Position numbers and translations under genes: made by a program. From NCBI RefSeq assembly GCF_002776525.5, contig NC_045441.1, positions 103,163,025 through 103,227,024 on the forward strand: DNA of 64,000 nt, read 5' to 3'. Below the pieces are notes generated by a model. That model was given only the letters and a program-made list of their open reading frames with translations, did not search any database and had not been told where the DNA came from. This document shows positions 10,451 through 22,985 of this stretch, one piece after another. Position 1 is the stretch's first letter. The number at the start of each line of letters is the position of its first letter. This DNA comes from Piliocolobus tephrosceles (taxonomy: Eukaryota; Chordata; Mammalia; Primates; Cercopithecidae).

Positions 10451-13400
10451 GTTATTCTTCTCTATTTCTTTCGTAATTCTCAACTATTTTCATCCATCCA
10501 TGCCTGACTGATTCTTTTCCGTTTTGGATCTACTGCTTGTATATCCAAACCCAGTCTGACAGAGCAGAGGGAAGGCCCTGGAACACTAGACAAATCATAA
10601 AATGAATAACCACTCTTATAGATAAACAAACAAGAGAAAAAAATAAATCCATAGTCCTTTATCATCAGGTCAACCTCACACTCAAGAAAATTGCATTCCT
10701 CATTGTTGCTCAAGATACAGCCCCTCTAAATGAAGCTCTCAGCATCCTATTCTCCCTTCATTTAACACCTTTTCCTTTTATTTGCAATTCTCCTTGACTT
10801 AAAATAACCAAATAGTGCTGTCTACATTATTACTATTAGAATTAATGAATAATTAGGAATAAAACTTCATGGAATTCAATGTCTGGGCTGAGGAACCCTA
10901 CCCTAGAAAAATTTTTATGTAACTGATATATAAAAGTGGCATTTAGTTATTTGTCACTATAGTTTACTTTCCCTCTCCCTCAAACAACTGATATTACTCA
11001 ATCTTTGGAATCACAGCTTTATAAATCATGTAAGGCTACACAGATTCTATTTATAAACAACTCTCAAAGGCCATATTGTGTCCCCCGTTCACATGCCAAA
11101 CTCCCACGGAGATCTAGCCATGTGCAGATCAAGGTCACGTCGTGGATAATATTCTCGCTTTCATCTCCACGTGAGAAACTAGAGTGAAGGCATAAGTCTT
11201 TTACATCAGTAAAGTTCAAGCTCCAGTGTAACTGAATAGGGTCCAAGGCCAAATACAAAGGCTGGTTTTTAACAGAATTGTTGCCATGGCTTGGTCACCT
11301 CCCAAATGTGCATGCATATCAAAGCAACAAGCACAAACTGATTGAGACTGCTCAGATCAGAACTAACCAAAGGACTCACTCACTCAGAATCCAGCAGAAT
11401 TACTGCATTGGAGCTGTCAAACAATAGGTTATTGATCATCCAGAATCAATAGCTATACTCCTACCTCCCTCTCACTTAACTACTCAGCTCCAAGCTGAGC
11501 AGATGCAGGCAAAATAATATAGTTTAAGAAAAATAGAAGCCCGTGAAATTGGTAGTCTTTAAACATGCTTCCTGCAAAGGTAATTCTCTACAGTGATTCT
11601 TATCTTTCAGTGTCTTGGGTAATTACAGGATTTAGAAGTTTTATCCTAATTTGTCCGTTGTTTGTATCAAGCAGTATATTATTTTCTTCTCAAGCTACAG
11701 GAATCATAATTTCCATGCCACCATTATTTTAAAGATAAAATGTATTCTTTATTACCTCAAGCAGCAATTGATGCACTATGTTTAACAAGTATCCAAACAA
11801 GTCAAGCAGAGGAGAACCCATGATAATGTGAACATTTCTGTGCATCACTCACCCAGGTGAAAAGGTGAAGTCAAGTGTACAGTGTCTCTGAATTTATGAC
11901 AAGATTTCACCACCTCCACTTGAGAAAATATCGCACAGTCTCATTCTCCTCTTTCAGAGCCAGTATTAGAGGTGATGGCCCATTTTCGGTCACAACAACA
12001 ACAAAATGGTTGCACTGGTTTTAAATAAGTTTGCTAAAGATTACAAGTCAATGTTGTATTGTCCTCATTTTTTTTTTTTATTTCAATAGTTTTTTTCAGC
12101 CTCTGCTGTTTAATGCAGGCTGTATGCCAAAACCATCTTAGAAAGTCTGTTATGCCAGATGTCACCCTTTTGCCCTTTCGCTCTATCTGCAGATTTTCTT
12201 TTAACAACAGCTGAAGCCCAAGTTAGCAAGCATGCATTTTTTACAGTAAAAGAGGTATTATGAATAACACCTTTTGTATTTTGAATCACACCCTCAAAGA
12301 GCACAGCACTTTGTTCATGTACCACATCTTTAAAAAAGGATTATTCATGGCTCCTTTAGATTTAAAGGGAGAACTTTAAGGTTTTGGCAGTTGAAGATCA
12401 GTTTTTTTATCCACAGTAGAAGCTGATAGGTTTGTTTTGCCTTGAAACTGATCATTTCTGGAAAATAGGAAAAAAAAAAAAAGACACTACTCTACCTTAA
12501 TCGCTTTATATCTGCTCTCTGTTGTCAAAACAGACGTGTGAACAGTGACACTGCCCTCAAGGAGAGCTAGCTCCCTTGTGAACAGACCTACTCAACAAAG
12601 TGTGTCATTCAAACAAAGCATTGGGTGGGTTTTTTGCCACTACAGAGAAGAGGCCCTCAGGTCAATGATTAATTGAGGCAAGGAGGAGTTTCTGGATAAG
12701 TTGTTGGACCAAGTTCAGCCTCCCATATGTTTGCATACTTTGTCAACTTTCACCTTTGGAAGTTTCTGTTTGGAAGTTGGTCAGCCACTCTAACAGCTAA
12801 ATGTAACGCAGTCAGAAAGTAAAACATTAGATATTCTATACTTCAGAGATCTTCAAAGATTCCCCCAAAGGAGAGGAAGGGAAATTCAGGGCAAAAGAAT
12901 TCCTTCTCTCAGGAAGAACCTGTTCTGAGTATCCAATTCTGAGTTTCATGAAAATTTACTTTTACCCATCTCCAAATTTATTTTATACAACAGAAAATCT
13001 ATTTTATACAGCAGAAGCCTAATCTATAAAAATCACAACTTTCAGTATATAAGATCATAGATATTGCTCTTTTAAAATAGAAAGAGACCTTAGAGATCAT
13101 CTACGGTTAACCTGAGAAAGTAACAACAGGTATAGAATGAACTGGCTTACATTTTTTAAAACTACCGAACAGCCATGAGCTAATGCCCCTAACTGGTACA
13201 ATATAGCCATACGTGGGCAAGATCTCAATAAAAAAGAAGAAACAGTGAAAAGGAACTAGCCTTTTCATTTCACATGTGAGGAACATGAAACCCAGAGATA
13301 GGAAATAACCTCCTCAAGGTCAAATGAGTGGTCTCTTCCCTTCTCCACACTTTTCCCACTATACCACAACTACAGATCAGTTTTGAGGTAGTTCTGGACA

Positions 13401-14042
13401 ATTAGCAGTGCACTTTGAATCACTGTTCAAAGGTAAGCCACGAGGTAAGAGACATAAATAGGCTGATGTTTATCTACCACCAAAATACCCTCCAGAGAAC
13501 ACTCCTGGGCTAGCTGTATGGTCCTATACCCAATTCACCTGTGCTATATAAACCCAGATATAAGAGTTAAAAGAATGAATTCTGCTGATTTTTTATCTGA
13601 ACAGGAACATTTTCTTTTCAATGCAAGTCTGTATATACCCTATTAAGAATCAAATCTCAACTAGATTAACTAGAAACTTAAAAAAGAAAAAAAAAAAGTG
13701 AGGCCCAAAAGGAACTTACTTGACTTTAATTGAAGCACTTGCAGTAACTTGAGCATTTATAACACTTTTGTTAATCCTAAATGAATCTTCAGCTTCCAAA
13801 ATCTCAGTCACCCATTAAAGCTAATGCCACAAAATATAGTTTCTTAAGCATATCCAAACCTGTGTTCATGTGAGTATCTGTGTTTCTTAAACCAGCTCTC
13901 TAAGATAAAGAAGTGCTGTCTTTCATCTGATTCTATTCATACCGCAGTATCTAATCTCTGCTCAGGCTGAGCAGCTTTACAATGGAGGTGAGAAGTTGAT
14001 CCACTAAAAGATCTCTGCTCCTCCCAAATACTTTTAGACAGT
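10451..14042. other. Unique-looking AT-rich DNA, no gene seen
   Basis: I recognise no transposon with confidence over this 3.6 kb. Possible ancient fragments occur near 13245-13330, where 'TTCACATGTGAGGAACATGAAACCC' resembles an MIR-like or hAT-like core. Small A/T runs lie at 12069-12080, 12469-12482 and 13680-13698. Open frames are all under 80 codons and look random. Confidence 0.45.
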
Positions 14043-14212
14043 CACTGGTTCCCAACCCTGGCTAAGTTTTAGAATCACCTGTGGGAGCCTTTAAAACATA
14101 TAAATTCCTGGCCTCTAACCCCAGAGATGCTTATTTAGTAAGTGTGGGCTGAGAAAGCTTTTTGATTGTTTTATAATTAAGTTCTCCAGGTGATTCATTT
14201 TGCAGCTAGTCT
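14043..14212. mobile_element. MER5-like hAT-Charlie MITE
   Basis: The left arm reads 'CTGGTTCCCAACCCTGGCTAAG' with 'AGAATCACCTGTGGGAGCC'. The right arm reads 'TCTCCAGGTGATTCATTTTGC', a partial inverted complement. This paired arrangement is characteristic of MER5A/B non-autonomous hAT elements. Orientation is not resolved because the element is near-palindromic. Confidence 0.75.
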
Positions 14213-15557
14213 GTCAACAAGTCTTTGAAAACCAGAACTATAGCTCTTGCTGAGCAGGAAAGGTGTTTATCCCCACGGAGCTCTTGTTTGTATCCATTCA
14301 TTTCATCCTTACCACTTTCTAGTAATTGTGACCACCAGAGAAAGCACCATGCCTCAGAGGGAAAGCAGGGAAAACAAAAGTTGAAACACCAACAAACCAA
14401 CAAAATCATATATTAGAACCAGGAAGGCATTCCAGAGACAATATTCACCAGAGAATGAAGACTCTTACACCTTCAAACTGATTGACTTGCCATAGGATGT
14501 GTGACTTCTCTGATGACACTGGATTGTCATATCCTGGCCCTATTAGCACAGTGGTGTTACTGCCTGACTTTCCTATAGACAGGGCCCCCAAAATGTACAC
14601 CTATAGAAGGCCATGTTCACATAGTTGTGCCTCAGGGGTTTCCATTTACATAGACCATAATTTGAATATCAGAACCTGGAGTTGTACTCACCTCATGGCT
14701 CTGACCATACGCATTCAAATTCTTGATTTCTAACTCATCCAAGCCTCTTGCGTTTCATGTCTGGAAACTGAAGTCCATAGACATCACGGGACTTACCTAA
14801 GATTATAGAGCAGTATAGTGTCAGAGTTAGATACATACTCTTCCTTAATTCATAAGAACAGGTACCTGGGTCAATGCAAATACCACACTCAGCAGTCCCA
14901 GCTCCAGAGGAAACAAGGACAGTGTTGAGATTAAAGAGTCCACCCAGGGAAGATAAATATCATGTCACAAAAGTCCTGCCACTGAAGTCTCCACTTCCCA
15001 GAGTCCCACAGTCAATCTGAGGGGATCAAAAGCAATGAATTCAGCTACACTGCAGTAAATGTTCCCATTCCAAGAGATCTGGGTACTTGACAGGGAAGGC
15101 AAGGGAGGCAGCCATGTCATTTAGTTAGAAAGAAGAGATGATAATAACTTATTCCATAAGGTTAAAAAGAGAGATTATTTTTCCTAGGACTTCTACTTGG
15201 ATGTTTTGGTCTTTGTCATCACAGAAGAAAAATACTCATATTATGAAGTCAGAAGTATCTCAGCAGATTCTGAGGGACAATAAAAGGATTAACTGATCAA
15301 TGAAAGAGTAGCCCTCTTGATGTCTTTAGACAAGCTGGATAGGGTGACTGATTCTGAGGTACACTGTGTTTCCACTGAAGTATGAGACGTTGAGGGACAA
15401 TTCTCCATAGGTGTCTAGTGTTATGAGAAGAGGCACTGACTACCTTAGTCCCAAACTATCTTTTCAATGATATTTGTAGAAAGAACACACTTGGAAGATA
15501 GTGATAGTATCTCCCTCCAGAGCAAGCAGAAAGTTAATTTACTGTCCTGTATAATAA
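14213..15557. other. Mostly unique DNA with a weak MIR-like core
   Basis: A weak MIR-like plus-strand core is visible at about 14735-14850 (TGGAAACTGAAGTCCATAG followed by an 'AGTGTCAGAGTTAGA' segment). Nothing else is recognised. Confidence 0.4.
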
Positions 15558-15571
15558 AGATAATGTCTTCC

Positions 15572-15871
15572 GGCCAGGTGCGGTGACTTACGCCTGTAAT
15601 CCCAGCACTTTGGGGAGGCCAAGGCGGGCAGATCACGAGGTCAGGAGATCGAGGCCACCCTGGCTAAAATGGCGAAATCCCATCTCTACTAAAAATACAA
15701 AAAAAGTTAGCCAGGCATAGGTGGTGCACACCTGTAGTCCCAGCTACTTGGGAGGCTGAGGCAGGAGACTGGAGTGAACCCAGGGGGTGGAGCTTGCAGT
15801 GAGCTGAGATCCCACCACTGCACTCCAACCTGGGTGACAGAGGGAGACTCTGTCTCACCAAAAAAAAAAAG
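15572..15871 (+). mobile_element. AluY-type Alu with perfect target duplication
   Basis: This is a full-length Alu ending in an 11-base A tail (15860-15870). It has the AluY-like 'GTCAGGAGATCGAGGCC' and 'GGAGCTTGCAGTGAGC' motifs. The 14-bp direct repeat AGATAATGTCTTCC flanks it at 15558-15571 and 15872-15885, so the insertion boundaries are certain. A G insertion in 'TTTGGGGAGGCC' marks this copy. Confidence 0.93.
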
Positions 15872-15885
15872 AGATAATGTCTTCC

Positions 15886-17250
15886 TCTGGGGAAAAGGAC
15901 AGGCAGGCTTACTGTCCCTTATAAAATATTCAAGTTCCCTAACTCAGGATTCCTCACCTGTGATGCAAGCCCCCTGTGTTTGCAGCATTCATCTGGATCT
16001 CTTTGTATTACCTACATAGGACAGGGAGAGGAGAGGAACTGCTACAAATAGTATGCTCATTCCACTTGCTATTGTTATAAGTAATAGAGTCCTCTGTCTC
16101 TGACCACAAATCTCATGTCTTCTGCCAGTATCCATGGAACTACAGCAAGCAAACATGTTAGTCTGCAGGTAGGGTAAAATCTCAGATGCATCACAGTTCT
16201 TGAGACAGGGAAAGGCTTCAAATTCAATACACAAAACTAGATTTTTTTTTCATTATTGTATGAAAATAAAAAGACGAATTTCTTTTTATTCACACAGGTA
16301 GTACTAATAAATAAAATTAACATAGACAAATAGTAAGCTTTTGTTTTCTATTGATATGTCACAAAAATAACAGACTACTTTCTGAGACATACAAGGACCA
16401 GGCTAAAATGTAAGGAAAATAACCAGGACGTGGGTTGGATTCCAGAAAGCCCAATTAGTAGATCAAGGCATCTAGCTGAGGCAACAAGTAGGTATTTGGT
16501 GCAGAGTCAAAAGGGCTGGAGGAACCCAGATTATCAGAGGAATAGAGGGGCAGCTGGTTCCTGGCAAGATAACAGGTAGTAGCAACGTAAAGTATAGGAA
16601 TGGTTTCAAGACATAACCTACTCTCTCATCCATAAATTGGGGAACAGGATAGAGATTGGCCAGCAAGAACCAGACTATATTAGTGGAACAAATTCAAGTT
16701 GGGACCCCAAGCCATGAGAGAGACTAGAAAGCTGAGCAGGCTTACCAGAGAGAAACAGAGTAGGGTAAAAACTGAAGTTCAATTGTAGAACTGGGCTAAA
16801 AAGACACAAGAAAAACATGGAGAACGTTGAGAGATTCAGAAGCTGCATAGCCCTCTGAGCCATCCTTGGCCCACCAGATGTTAGCATGAGACTGTGACTT
16901 CCAGCATCTTTCGACTCCATCCTGAACTGCCTTAGCAATTGACTGAGCCTGGATCTGGTGCTGGAGACTTCTGTAGATTCAGTACGAAGGTAAAGACAGA
17001 GGGAAAGAGGCAGCATACCAAAAAGTAGCATCTGAAAATGGTTATTGTGTTTTACAAAATATCAGATCACTAAGCCACTTGACAGTCTATCCAATCAGAT
17101 GAACCATGCCATTTTTGTCACAGGACCAATCACTGTGATACTAAATTGGAAAAATATGCACAAGGTTTAGATTTGACCTATGGAACACATGGGGGTTTAA
17201 ATGCTGATGGAAGTTGATTTTTGCTTTTTTGTTTTTGTTGTTATTGCCCC
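15886..17250. other. Unclassified DNA, no gene seen
   Basis: No repeat is recognised with confidence. A 118-codon open frame on the minus strand (16675-17031) has no recognisable domain and its composition looks random. The stretch may include the 3' continuation of the retroviral remnant that starts to its right. Confidence 0.4.
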
Positions 17251-17279
17251 AATACAAATTCATTCTTTAGACTTAAAAC

Positions 17280-18560
17280 CCACTGGCCCATAAGTCCTTT
17301 GGTAAAAGGCTGGGAGAATCATTACAACATATATTTGTCATGGTGTTGCCAGGTCCTTCCTCTTGGAGACCTAGCTACCACTTCAGTCAGTGAATTCTAG
17401 GTCTGGAAAATGGTTTAGGTTTGGAAACTGGATAGAGAGTATGAATTTTTATTGGGGAATTTTCTCTCAGTCTCTTGCCCATTCATTCTTACTTCCTGAC
17501 CATCAAATTCCTTGCTATTATGTATATTCATGAGAACTTACTGGCTATCCATAGGTTTTGCCCCTGAGAACATCACGTCTGTTGATCATCTTTACAATTC
17601 TTTGTAGGTCAATCCCTCTTGGCTGCCCCTTCATGACATCTGGACGTTAAGTGCCACCACCTAGCCTTTATTACTTTAGGGCCCTCTCATTCCCATTGCT
17701 ATCATCAAGCCAATCTCCAGAATAGCGTCTCCTCCCATCAGTCCTGCTTTCCAGAGGAAAGCCACCACTGAATCTCTTGGTGATGCTCATTCTCTTATCA
17801 TCATCACATTCCTGATGACCTTGGTGAGTGGTGTGTCCTCTGGGACTCTCTGTAGAACATAATCCTCTAGCAGGTCTTTTGGCCTGACATATTATAGCCA
17901 CTCCAATATGCCCATTTCCAGAACATTTTAAACCTCTTGTTTTGCCCTTTACCATTGCAACTGAGATATTTCCATTTCACTCAACATGAACAATGACTTT
18001 CTCTAGGTTTTTAGGAGCAACGAAGTAGTTTGCACCATCTTCTGAAGTCCTTGTCAGTGTTGCATGTTTCATCCCAAAAGAATTCTCTCAAGTGAATAAA
18101 GTCTTCCTTATTTAGTCCTTTGTTTTGATCCCTGTGGTCCAGCACCCTCAAAATCCAGTCCCATGGGTTCTCCAGCAGCTTCTTCTAGTACATACTGGCT
18201 AATTCTTGCAGTCCTTTGGAGTATAGCTCCATTCTCCTCTTATGAGACCCAGCATGTCCCTATCTAGGCTATGCTGCAACTTAACCCCAGCTATTGATTG
18301 GGCAGCCAGGAAAAAAAGCAGGAGCAGATGTCAAGAGGGATTCTTGCAGCCTAGTGGGGCAGAGTATCTGTCCCTGGGAGGGTGGGTTTGGTTCCAGTTG
18401 GTTTTCTGTTTTCCTACAGCGAGAAATACTGGCCTCTTTATAAGCTCTACCAAAGAATCCTTTTGTACTACATAGTTTTTAAATTATTCGTCAACTGTCC
18501 TCAGCTTTTTATTAACACTTTGAAGGTAATCAACAAAACTTAATAATGGGCCAATTCCAT
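17280..18560 (-). pseudogene. Degenerate ERV gag-like remnant
   Basis: Conceptual translation of the minus strand around 18050-18210 gives a run containing 'ENPWDWILRVLD', resembling the conserved Trp/Leu-rich Gag segment seen in several mammalian ERV Gag proteins. About 300 bp further on (17880-17955) a short 'C-S-G-N-G-H-I-G' segment resembles a damaged zinc knuckle. The longest frame, 94 codons at 17671-17955, includes that segment. Stops and frameshifts break the rest, so no protein can be made. No LTR pair could be assigned. I am moderately confident that it is retroviral and unsure of the family. Confidence 0.45.
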
Positions 18561-18811
18561 TGACTTTGTATGCATTGTTCTCCCTACACAAGTTCAAAGC
18601 CTGAAAACCTGGACCATTGCATAACATGTTGTGTTTGGCCATACCGTTTCTCTTCACTTTCCACGGAACAAATGCCTATTTTACATGAGTTTGGTGGCTG
18701 TGGTGGTTAGCTCCCACATGCCTGTACTTTGGGGTTCTTGGGATTGTGGTGATGCCTAGTATTGTTGCCAGCGTCAAACATGGCTTTTTGCTTTTGTTTT
18801 TTAGTCTCTCT

Positions 18812-19125
18812 GTTTTTTGTTTTGTCTTATTTTGTTTTGTTTTTTTGAGATGGAGTCTCACTGTGTCGCCGAGGCTGGAATGCAGTGGCGGGATCTCGGC
18901 TCACTGCAACCTCCGACTCCCAAGTTTAGGCAGTTCTCTACCTCGGCCTCCTGAGTAGCTGGGATTAAAGGCATGTGCCAGCACACCCGGCTAATTTTTG
19001 TATTTTTAGTAGAGATGGGGTTTCACCATCTTGGCCAGTCTGGTCTTGAACTCCTGGCCTCGTGATCCACTCACCTCGGCCTCCCAAAGTGCTGGGATTA
19101 CAGGCGTGAGCCACCATGCCCAGCC
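18812..19125 (-). mobile_element. AluS-type Alu, minus strand
   Basis: A T-rich tail (18812-18846) leads into 'GAGATGGAGTCTCACTGTG', and the element ends at 'GAGCCACCATGCCCAGCC'. TCTCTCTGTTT at 18805-18815 and TCTCTCTATTT at 19127-19137 form a target duplication with one mismatch; the first copy merges into the T tail. Confidence 0.9.
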
Positions 19126-19137
19126 ATCTCTCTATTT

Positions 19138-20014
19138 CTGTATGAAGATTCAGACCCAAAACTTACGCTGCCATTGATGCTATCTTCCCGGAATCAGGTG
19201 TGAATTTTATTGTTTTATCTATTTTTTTTTAAAGTAAAATGTAGAATGCAATGAGAAATTTAATATCTGCTTTAGCATTTAAGCTGAATCAAGCCACAGA
19301 AGGAATGTTGTCAGGAAAGAAGATATTTAAAACAGAAAATTAAATCACAAGCTATCAGGTTTTTTTAAGCCAAGAAAGTGATGCACCTGAAACTGATTCA
19401 AAGACTAATGAAATGACCTTGTGCCTTTTTTGCTACCTGTCACATTCCACAGCTAATAATAGGAAGTGTGAAAGTCACAAATTACATAGAAATGGGAGAC
19501 TAAAGAATATATACAATGGCAAACAAAAAAATATATGGATTTGCACAAATGTTCATTTTGAAAATGGAAGAAAGTTTGTGCTTGTTATTTCACACAAATG
19601 GATTCACCTAACCATAATTAAAGGCTCTAGCCAATTAAAGGTGTAATAAAACCACAGTTAGCTGTAAAATGAACAGAAGAACTCTCCTGAGGGTCTGGAA
19701 ACTGAGGGTTGCTTACAGTTCTCTGTCTTAGATCTTATCCTTTTGGGAAAATAATGAATCTCAAGACTTTCATGGTTTTGTGCAGATTTCTTCCATTTTT
19801 GAGTATTTTCCCCTTTTTAAGCATTTTTCCCTTGTGTTTATGGCATGTACAATCAGATGTGCAGCAACTGTAATTCCCACACAAAATAGGCTTTGGGGAC
19901 CTGACATACCTTTCTTCTCTCAGGTTCACACTTTCAATAAGCAGTCTTTCAATCTGGGTAGGACTCAGGATGGTTCAGTGGAAGGTGAAGTTTGGCAACA
20001 CTAAGCAGATCTCT
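19138..20014. other. Unique-looking AT-rich DNA
   Basis: No recognised repeat and no plausible coding region. Open frames are 77 codons or shorter. Confidence 0.45.
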
Positions 20015-20190
20015 CTTTAAATCTTGACTCCACTCTTTAACAGAGAGGAGTTGGGCAAGTGGCTTAACCTCTCTGAGCCTCAGTTTCCTCTTCTGTAAAA
20101 TTAAGTTTATACAAGTCACCTTGGAGGGTAATAATTCAAGATAAAGATTCAATCTCCTGACATTTAAGAAGTGTTTAACAAATGTTTATT
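20015..20190 (-). repeat. MIR, minus strand
   Basis: The sequence contains 'TTGGGCAAGTGGCTTAACCTC' and 'CTGAGCCTCAGTTTCCTC' followed by 'TGTAAAATTAAG', the standard antisense MIR core. It ends near 'AACAAATGTTTATT'. Confidence 0.85.
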
Positions 20191-20586
20191 ATTATTATTT
20201 TATCACCCATTAGTTTGGAAAAAAACATTATCTACAGTATCCCAAAATTATTACTATCTATATGCCATTATAAAATATTATATTTTTCTACAGAAAAAGT
20301 CAAATCAGCTGGCTCTTTTCTTGCCGTGTAGACTGTAGACACAGACCTCCTGGGGAATTGTCAAAGGGGGAATAGATTTAGACTGTGACTCTGAATTTTG
20401 GAAATTGTTTTAGACTGGGCATGAAGAGGTTACAAACACAAAATAAAACAGGGAAAAAAAGTCTTCTGCGCATATTATCTCTTTGAAGCATTTGAAGAAC
20501 AGACCCAGTGTTTATATAAAGGAGGAAGAAAACAACAACAACAACGGCTGCAGGTATCTTTTTTTGTTTTTCATTCCTCTGACGTA

Positions 20587-20920
20587 TAGTCAGCCTCTGT
20601 ATCTGTGGGTTTCACAACCACAGATCAAAAATGTAGTTAGGTCTAGAATGGTTGGGTCTGTACTGAACATGTACAGACATTTTTCTTCTTGTCATTAGTC
20701 CCTAAACAATACAGTGTGACAGCTATTTGCATGGCATTTACATTGTATTTGATATCATAAGTAATCTAGAGATGATTAAAAGTATATGTGAGGATATACA
20801 TAGGTTACACTATGCCGTTTTATATAAGGGAGTTGAGCATCCATGAATTTTTGTATCCTGGGGTGTTCAGGGTGGGGTACAATCTGGAACCAATCTCCTG
20901 TGGATACTGAGGGATGACTA
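20587..20920. mobile_element. TcMar-Tigger MITE (MER8-like)
   Basis: The ends are inverted: GTATAGTC on the left and GACTATAC on the right, so the element sits between TA dinucleotides as Tc1/mariner elements do. Inside the ends, 'CTCTGTATCTGTGGG' faces 'CCTGTGGATACTGAGG'. Internal 'ACTGAACATGTACAGAC' fits the same Tigger-derived family. There is no transposase frame; it is a non-autonomous copy. Confidence 0.75.
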
Positions 20921-21879
20921 TACTAACAATTTTATCTAAATGAAACTGATAATCCATGTTTCCACTGAAGCTTCCCAACCAAAATACTCAAATATGTCTA
21001 TTACTGTTGAAGTTTTGGTTTTCAGTTATTCTTTTCTTTTTTACAGAAGTAATTGAACCTCGTGATTAAATTAGAAATTTATGTTGAGATTTGCAAGATA
21101 GTATACCAACCAATTCAAAATTATTTTATAGAAAGTTCAGGTCTTTTCTTTGTCTGCTGTTGCTACTTTTGTATGTGAGTATGATATTTTTAAAAGAGAA
21201 AGCATTAGAACAGTATTTATCTTGCCAAGAATAAATGTCAAAGTCATATCTGCAAGAAGGATATTGAACTTTTTGCTGAAGGCCAGCTGCCAAATGCAAA
21301 TTAACGCCTACAAAGACATACCCAACAATTTCTTTGAATATTATTACTTTTCCACCAACCTAATAGTAAGTATGAATCTAAAGCTTGATAGGTGTTCATA
21401 TAAGATATAACATATATTTGTGAATATAATATGGTAGTAAAGTATCTTTTGTAGATTTTGAGAAAAGCCTATAGATTTTTATAGTTTTATTAAATAAGTT
21501 GATAAGTAGATATTGAGTCCCCACCCAAACTGTGTAATAATTAAAGGTATCTATTGACAAAATGGATGGCTTTTTCAGGCAATAAGTTCATTGAGGGTGA
21601 AAAGTTTATTTAAAAGCTGGATGTCCATCTGTTAAGGGACAGATATATCAAATGCTCTAAAACTTGCCTTGGTCTCTCCTTCTGCCTTATGCCTCTCAGT
21701 CAAATTCTTTCTTCTGAGGAGGCAAGAACTGAGGTTGCTAGAGGCCCACAACAGATACATTCTGCCACTAACAGAGGTAGGATATGAGTCTTGTTCTGTG
21801 TGGAATCAAAGCTCTACTCATTAGCCCTCAAAGAAGTCATGTTAGGCCCCTGCCTGTCTCCCACACTCATGATAATAGA
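20921..21879. other. AT-rich DNA, nothing recognised
   Basis: No repeat or gene can be supported. The 86-codon frame at 21150-21410 has no recognisable domain. Confidence 0.4.
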
Positions 21880-22385
21880 AGCAAATAGGAAGCTAAGCCG
21901 ACCAACTACTTGCCCTGTTTCATTGAAAACCAATGTCTAGGAATTCAGAGAACAAACCCAACACTCATCATTGAGACACATTTGCTGTTTTCTCAGGCTT
22001 GATGTGCAATACTCTTAACCAGACCCCTATCTTTCAAAAAATGTAGGCCCCCTTACTATTCTAGAATTGGCACTCAGATCCCTCTCCTGTTCCCTGTGCC
22101 TAAGTCCCCTAATAAATTGTTTCATATACTAGGCCCTTGCCCTGGGCCTCACCTTCTTCTTGCTAGGTTCCTACCAAGACTGAAACACTGACCCACACCC
22201 AGTGGCTATGGCCACTGCAGCTAGATCTGCATTCTTGCCATCAACCCAGAGGGTGACAGAGCTCAGAGCCCCCACATGCCTGGTTCGACTAGCCTACACA
22301 GCAGATAACTCAGCATCCTGGGCTCTGAGCCAAGGTGTGGTGAGATAACCCCGAAGACACTTCCAACTCTAACATTCTACCCTGT
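21880..22385 (+). mobile_element. Possible ancient LTR fragment
   Basis: A CT-rich stretch contains 'CCTAATAAATTG' with an AATAAA at 22110-22115, followed by 'GGCCCTTGCCCTGGGCCTC' and 'CTTGCTAGGTTCCTACC'. This resembles the R/U5 end of an LTR. No boundary or target duplication was found, so the call is tentative. Confidence 0.25.
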
Positions 22386-22794
22386 AAGGCTGAATAGTCA
22401 TAAGCTAAGATTTTTTTAAATGTTAAAAAAACAAAAAAAAAAAAAGAAAGAAAAATAGGTTTATCTTACAGTTCTAGGTTGTACTGAGTAAAGGCCAGGG
22501 TATTGTCATAAAACAGAGAGAGTTGACCATTAAATAAACACTAAGAATACCAGGCTTCTCCCCAGGGCCTGGGCAGGGTTAGATAGTGAAATAAGCGCAA
22601 GCCTGGGCTTGTCAGATTGGAGAAAGGAGGCATCTGCCAAAAGTTAGCCTAATACTTGCTAAGTAACACCTGCATTCCCTCACCAGGAGGTACAACATCT
22701 AGAGACAGCACCGGACAAAAATGAGATGTAAATAGATATTTTCAAAGTCAGTGAATGTCTCCTTCTCTCCACCCTTTGTCCTATTTAGTGAATT

Positions 22795-22985
22795 ATCTGA
22801 GATCAGGAGTTAAACAGACTTGGGCCGAAATCCAGACTCTGCTATTTACCAACAATGGACAAATCATTTAAACTCTTCAAGCCTTAACTTCTCAACCTGT
22901 AAAATGGATATTATGTGTATCTCACAGCAATGCTGTAAAGATTAAATGTTACTAGTATGTTTGGCATCCTGTAGGATTTCAAAAA
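22795..22985 (-). repeat. MIR, minus strand
   Basis: The order 'AGACTCTGCTATTTACC', 'AACTTCTCAACCTGTAAAATG', 'CTGTAAAGATTAAATG' matches antisense MIR. Confidence 0.8.

Noticed and set aside
16675..17031. 118-codon minus-strand open frame near the gag-like remnant
   Set aside because: No Gag, protease or envelope-type motif could be seen; it is probably chance.
20587..20920. Inverted GTATAGTC/GACTATAC ends as an attachment or origin site
   Set aside because: They are explained by the terminal inverted repeats and TA target of a Tigger-type MITE.
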